A stretch of DNA of 43,681 nucleotides from Myxococcota bacterium (GTDB lineage Bacteria > Myxococcota_A > UBA9160 > PR03): contig JASJBO010000061.1 in NCBI GenBank assembly GCA_030066475.1, forward strand, positions 1-43,681, in the 5' to 3' direction. The stretch's first letter is position 1, and each line of letters begins with the position of its first letter. The notes under the pieces are model-generated. The model ran no database searches. It was given only the letters and a program-made list of their open reading frames with translations, and was not told the DNA's origin. The position numbers and the translations under genes are program-made. Shown here piece by piece: positions 22,401 through 28,400 of this stretch.

Positions 22401-25400
22401 ACGGGGCGGAGGGGGACGACCGCTTCTTCATCCGCAGCACGAACGAGAACGTCAAGACGGTGATCCGCGGCGGACTCGGCAGCGACACCTTCAGCGTCGC
22501 GGGCGACACCCCGCCCATCATCAGCAACGACCTGCTCGGGCACAGCGGCGTCGTCACCCACAGCGTCGAGAGCCTGGACCCGCTCTTCGACGGCCTCCAG
22601 GTGGACGGCATCTCGGCGAACGTGGCCGACGACGACGAGCCCGGCATCGTCATCACGCTCTCGGACGGCACGTCGCGGGTGCTGGAGAGCGCGGCCGGCG
22701 ACGAGGGCACGCTCACCGACCTGGGCCTGGAGGCGCTGTTCGTCCAGGGCGTCGCCTTCGACAGCTATACGGTGCGGCTCACGCGAGCCCCGCGCCCCGG
22801 ACAGGACGTGCGGGTCACGGCGGTCGCGCCGACGGTCCCCGTGCCGAACCCGGAGGCCCAGCCGGGTGACCCCGACGCCCTGATCCCCCAGCCGCAGATC
22901 GAGTTCCTGGAGCCCGAGACCGGGCAGCCGACGCAGGAGATCGACGCCCTGGGCGCGGCCCTCACGTTCACCTCGGGGAACTGGGATCAGGAGCAGACGA
23001 TCTCGTTCCGCGCGGTGGACGACGATCGCGTCGAGGGCACCCACGTCGGCATCATCCTCCACAAGGTCGAGAGCCAGGACACCATCGTCGGCAGCTTCAC
23101 CGACGCGCCGCTCGTCGAGGGCGTCGGCATTCGCTTCGAGGACGCCGGCAACGCCGACCGCATCCTCCGCGAGGACGGAGCCAGCTGGGCGGGCGACGGC
23201 TTCGCCGCCGGTCAGCTGATCAAGCTGTCGGGCTCGGCACAGAACGACGGCGTCTACCGGATCGCCGGGCTGGCCGCCGACGTGCTGACCCTGTCGGACA
23301 CCGACGACGTCCGGACCACGAACACGGGCTTCGAGTCGGACGTGGTCGTCTCCGTGACCTCCGCCACGCTGCGGCCGCTGCTCCGCCAGCCCCCGGTCGT
23401 CACCTTCCAGCACTTCGAGGAGGACCCGGACCGGATCTCCCGCAGCACCGGGAGCTGGGCGGACGACGGCTTCCGCGCGGGCCAGTGGATCGAGGTCTTC
23501 GACTCGGGCAGCAACAACCGCAGCTTCCGCGTCGAGCGGATCTCCGCGGACGGCAGCGAGCTGGTGCTGTCCGAGGACACGGTGCTGATCCAGGAGGTCT
23601 GCAGCCCCGACGCCGCGGGCGACGAGGTCCCCTGCGCGGTGACGATCGTCGCCGCGGCGCCGCGCCTCCGCGGCGCGCCGGTGCTCGACTTCGCGGACGT
23701 CGGCGACGCGGACACGATCACGCGCGGCGCCGGCAGCTGGCTCGACGACGGCTTCCGGGCCGGGCAGCGGATCCGGGTCGCCGGGGCGAGCGAGCAGAAC
23801 GACGGCCTCTACACGATCGCTTCCCTGACCGACCGGATCGTGGTCGTGTCGGCCGCGGACTCCCTCGAGACGGAGCGGGTGGAGGACACGGTGTTGGCGA
23901 CGATCACCGTGCCGGTCACGACCCGCGCCGTTCTTCCCGAGCTCTACGGCGAGCAGGACGTCGAGGTCTTCACCTTCCGGAGCGACGTCGCGCTGCCGAC
24001 CGAGGGCGAGGGTCTGAAGGGCGCCACCGTCCGGCTGATCCGGGGCACGGGCGTGGGCCAGGAGGCGCTGGTTCTCTCCAACACCGAGAGCACCGTCACG
24101 CTGCGCACGCCCTTCCGCGGCGAGATCGGCGCGGGCACCCGCTTCGAGATCCGTCGCTTCGACAAGCTGCCCACCGTGAGCGTCGAGGTGCGCATCGAGG
24201 ACGGGCGCCTCGGCGAGCATCCCACGCTGAGCGGGAACCCCGCGCTCACCTTCGCGGACGACGGGAACGAGGACACGATCAGGCGCGCCAGCGGAGACTG
24301 GCGCGCCGAAGGCTTCGAGCCGGGGCAGGAGATCACGATCGAGGGCACCAGCCTGAACGACGGGCTCTACCGGCTCGTGAAGGTCACGGAGCTCGAGCTC
24401 CAGGTGGCGCGGGACGAGGAGCTCGACGACGAGGGCCCGATCCAGGACGTGGCGATCGAGGCGCTGTTCGAGCAGGGCTCGGTCGTCATCACCCAGAGCG
24501 ACGGCGACACGAGCGTGTTCGAGGGCGCCGACCCGAGCGAAGGCGGCCGCGACTCCTACGACGTCTTCCTCTCCACGAAGCCCGAGAGCAACGTCACGAT
24601 CACGGTGGAGGAGATCCTCCCGGCCGGAGGCCCTGCCGAGCTCCGATTCGCCACGGGGAGCGATCCCACCCTCCGCGACTCGGTCACCCTCACCTTCACG
24701 CCCGACGACTGGTTCGTGGCGCAGAGCGTCGTGGTCGCGGCCCGGGACGACGGCCCGACGGACGGCGATCCGGAGGACTCGGGGCGCGAGGGCTTCCACA
24801 GCGGCTTCGTGCAGCACACCGTGAGCGGCGGGGGACGGCCCTACCAGGTGGTCGACCGCAGCGGCGCGCGCCCGATCGACGCCGAACGCGTGGCCGTGCG
24901 GATCGGCGACGACGAGCTGCCGGGCGTCCTGATCCAGCAGACCAGCGGCTCCACCAACGTGATCGAGGGCTCCGCGGACCCCGATGCCTACACGGTCGTC
25001 CTCACCCGCGCGCCCAGCGGTCCGACCCTGTCGGGCGCCCCCCTGCTCCACTTCGCCGACGTCGGCGAGGCCGACACCATCACCCGGGACGGCGGGAGCT
25101 GGCGGGCCGAGGGCTTCGCCGCCGGCCAGACCATCCGGGTGTCCGGGACGAGCGACAACGACGGCATCTACACCCTGGCGGACGTCGCGGAGACCGTGCT
25201 CACGCTGGAGCCGGGCGATCAGCTCGACGACGAGGCGGACGCGAGCGGGGTCCACGTCAGCGCCGCGGTGGTGAAGGTCACGGTGACGCCCGAGGGCACG
25301 CGCACCACGCGCGGCGACGTCATCGTGCGCCCCCAGAACTTCGCCCCCTCGATCTCCGGCAACGCGCAGCTCACCTTCTCCGACAACGCGGGCGAGGCGG

Positions 25401-28400
25401 ACGAGCGGGACACGATCCGCCGCGACAGCGGCAGCTGGCGGGCCGAGCGCTTCGCTGCGGGACAGACGATCGACGTCGCCGGCTCCGGCAGCAACGACGG
25501 GACCTACGAGATCGCGGAGGTCTCCAGCGACGGGCGCACCCTCACCCTCGTCGCCTCGGACGCGCTGAGCGACGAAGGTCCGACCGGCAGCATTCGGGTC
25601 CAGGCGAACGAGGTGATCGAGAACGTCCAGGTGAACGTCGCGGGCCCGGGCGACCCGCGGGAGACGCAGGGCCCGATCACGCTCTACTTCGACGAGACCA
25701 ACTGGTTCCAGCGCCAGACCGTCGAGGTCAGGGCGATCGACGACGCCGCCGTCGACGGCGACGACACCCAGGAGTTCGCGCCGGTCGCCAACGTCGTCAG
25801 CGGCATCCGCGGCCCGCTCTTCCTGGACGGCGCGGGGGGCGCGGGCTCGCGGCTCGACTTCGATCCGCTGCTGCTGCCGGGCGAGACCAACCTGAAGGAC
25901 TCGGTCGGTACGGTGCTGCCGCTGCCGGCCGAGCTCCCGGACGGCTTCGACGAGAGCAACAGCGCGCACCTCGACGCCAGGGCGATCGACGCGCTCGGCG
26001 GCGTCGACGACCTGGTCAACGCCACGCTCGAGATCAGTCGCGGCCTGGGACTCGGCCAGATCCGCATCGTGAACGCCTTCCAGCTGCTCGACGACGGCTC
26101 CGTGGTCGTCCAGGTCAACCGGGACTGGACGACGCCCCCGGTGCCCGCCGACGCCTCGGACACGTCCATCGAGTACGCCATCGAGGAGACCAACCCGAAC
26201 TTCTTCGTGGACGAGACGCAGCAGGTCGATCTCCTCCAGGTCTTCAACCAGGGAAGCCTGGCGGACGACGTCGGCCGCATGGACGGCGTGCTCGACACCA
26301 ACGGCGAGCTCACCGGCGGCCCGGCGCTGCGCTTCTCCGACAACGGAGAGTCCGCGGACACCATCCGACGCGCCTCGGGCAGCTGGCTGGACGACGGCTT
26401 CGAGTCCGGCCAGACGATCGCGGTGAGCGGCTCGGGCGAGAACGACGGGACCTACACCATCATCGCGATCACCTCGAGCGTGATCACCGTGGACATCGAC
26501 GACGAGCTCGGCGACGAGAGCGTCACGGGCGGCAGCGACGTCGAGATCCGCGCCCTGCCGCGCGAGCGCTTCCGCATCCAGGGCCTCGGCATGGGAGCGG
26601 ACCTCACGCTCTCCGGCCAGACGATCGACGGCGGCATCGGCTACTTCGACTTCGAGAACGCCTCGGTCTACCTCGGCTCGGGCGACGACGAGCTGACCGT
26701 CCTCGACACCCAGCGCCGCGACGACTTCCGCACCGTGACCCTCGTCTACACGGGCCTCGGCAACGACGAGGCGACCGTGAACCTCGACGCCGAGCAGGAC
26801 GGGTTCTTCGCGCTCGACGCGGGCGGCGCCATCGACCGCGCGGGCCGGACCGACGACGACTTCGTCGACGCCTCGCTCTCGAGCCTGCCGCTCACGCTGT
26901 TCGGTGGCGAGGGCAGCGACGAGATCCTGGGCGGCAGCGGTGACGACCTCATCTTCGGCGACCGCGGCCGCGTCGACTACGTGGACGACGGGGGCGTCCG
27001 GCTCGTCACCCGGCTGGGCACGACGCCGGTGCCGCAGACGCCCGACAACGTCCTCGGGGCCGTGTCCGGGTCCGTCGCGTCCGTCGAGGGGACCGTGCTC
27101 GTCGTGGAGGGCGTCGAGCTGCCGCAGGCCTTCACGACGCCTTCCGGCGTGGAGGTCGGGGGGCTGAGGGGCCTGCGGGTCTTCATCACGGGCGGGCCCG
27201 GCTTCGGCCAGTCGCGGCTGATTCTCGACAACACCGAGAGCGAGATGACGATCGACGCGCCCTGGACCGCCGACGAGCAGAGCCAGGCGCCCGACGCGAC
27301 CAGCCTGTTCCGCGTGGTGGGCGTGCCGACCGATCAGACCGACGGCGTCTTCCGCGACCCGGTGCTCGCGGTGTCGATCCGCACGGAGCGCGACGGCGAC
27401 GACACGATCCGGGCCGGCGATGGCCGGGACATCGTGATCGGCGGTGGCGGGGACGACGTCGTCACGGCGGGACTCGATGCGGCGGACGACACCGTGCTGG
27501 GCGATTCCGCGCGGCTGACCTTCGGGGGATCCGAGCCCTTCGGTCCCGGCGAGGAGTCGGCGGTCCTGAGCTTCGACTTCCGCGCCAACCGGAAGGCGCC
27601 GCAGGTGACGGGCGAAGCCGGCGCGCCGGACGCCCGCGCGGAGAGCTGGAACGATCTGGTCGAGCGCGGCCCGAGCCGCTTCGGCGACGAAGCCGCCGAG
27701 GTGGTGCGCTTCGACGACGGCGCGGTCGCCGCCGGCGTGACCATCGAGTGGGGCGCGAATCTCGACGACGCGGCGGCCCGACGCGGGGCGCAGTCCGACC
27801 GCCACGGGCAGCTCCGGGGCGCCAGCCAGGACGACAACCTCTTCGCGGGCTATCTGCACGCCCGGACCGGCGACACGCTCGGGGCGACCGTCCGCGGCCT
27901 CGCCGGCCACTTCGAGAGCTACGACGTCTACGTGTACGTCGATGCCGACGACGGGAAGTCGAGCCGCGACGGCTCCGTGCGCCGCATCAGCGACGGCGAC
28001 ACCACCTTCTACCTCGACGACCCGAAGGGCAACACCTTCCAGGGAACCTACGTGGAGGTGACGTCGACCGACCCCGATGCGCCGCAGCGGGGCAACTACG
28101 TGGTGTTCCGCGACCTGACGAGCGACGAGGTCGCGATCCGCATCGACGCCGTCGGCTCGCAGAACGGCAACCGCCCGGCGCTGGCGGGCCTGCAGATCGT
28201 CGGACGCAGCCTGCCGATCGACCGGATCGAATCGCTGCACGCCGGGCACGGCGGCGACGACAGCATCCAGGCCGGCTCCGGGAACGACCTCGTGCTCGGC
28301 GGCTCCGGCGACGACACGATCGAGAGCTTCGGGAACGAGGTCTTCGGGCTCGTGGACTTCGACCTGGTGGTCGGCGACAACGCCCTGGTGACGCTGGTCG

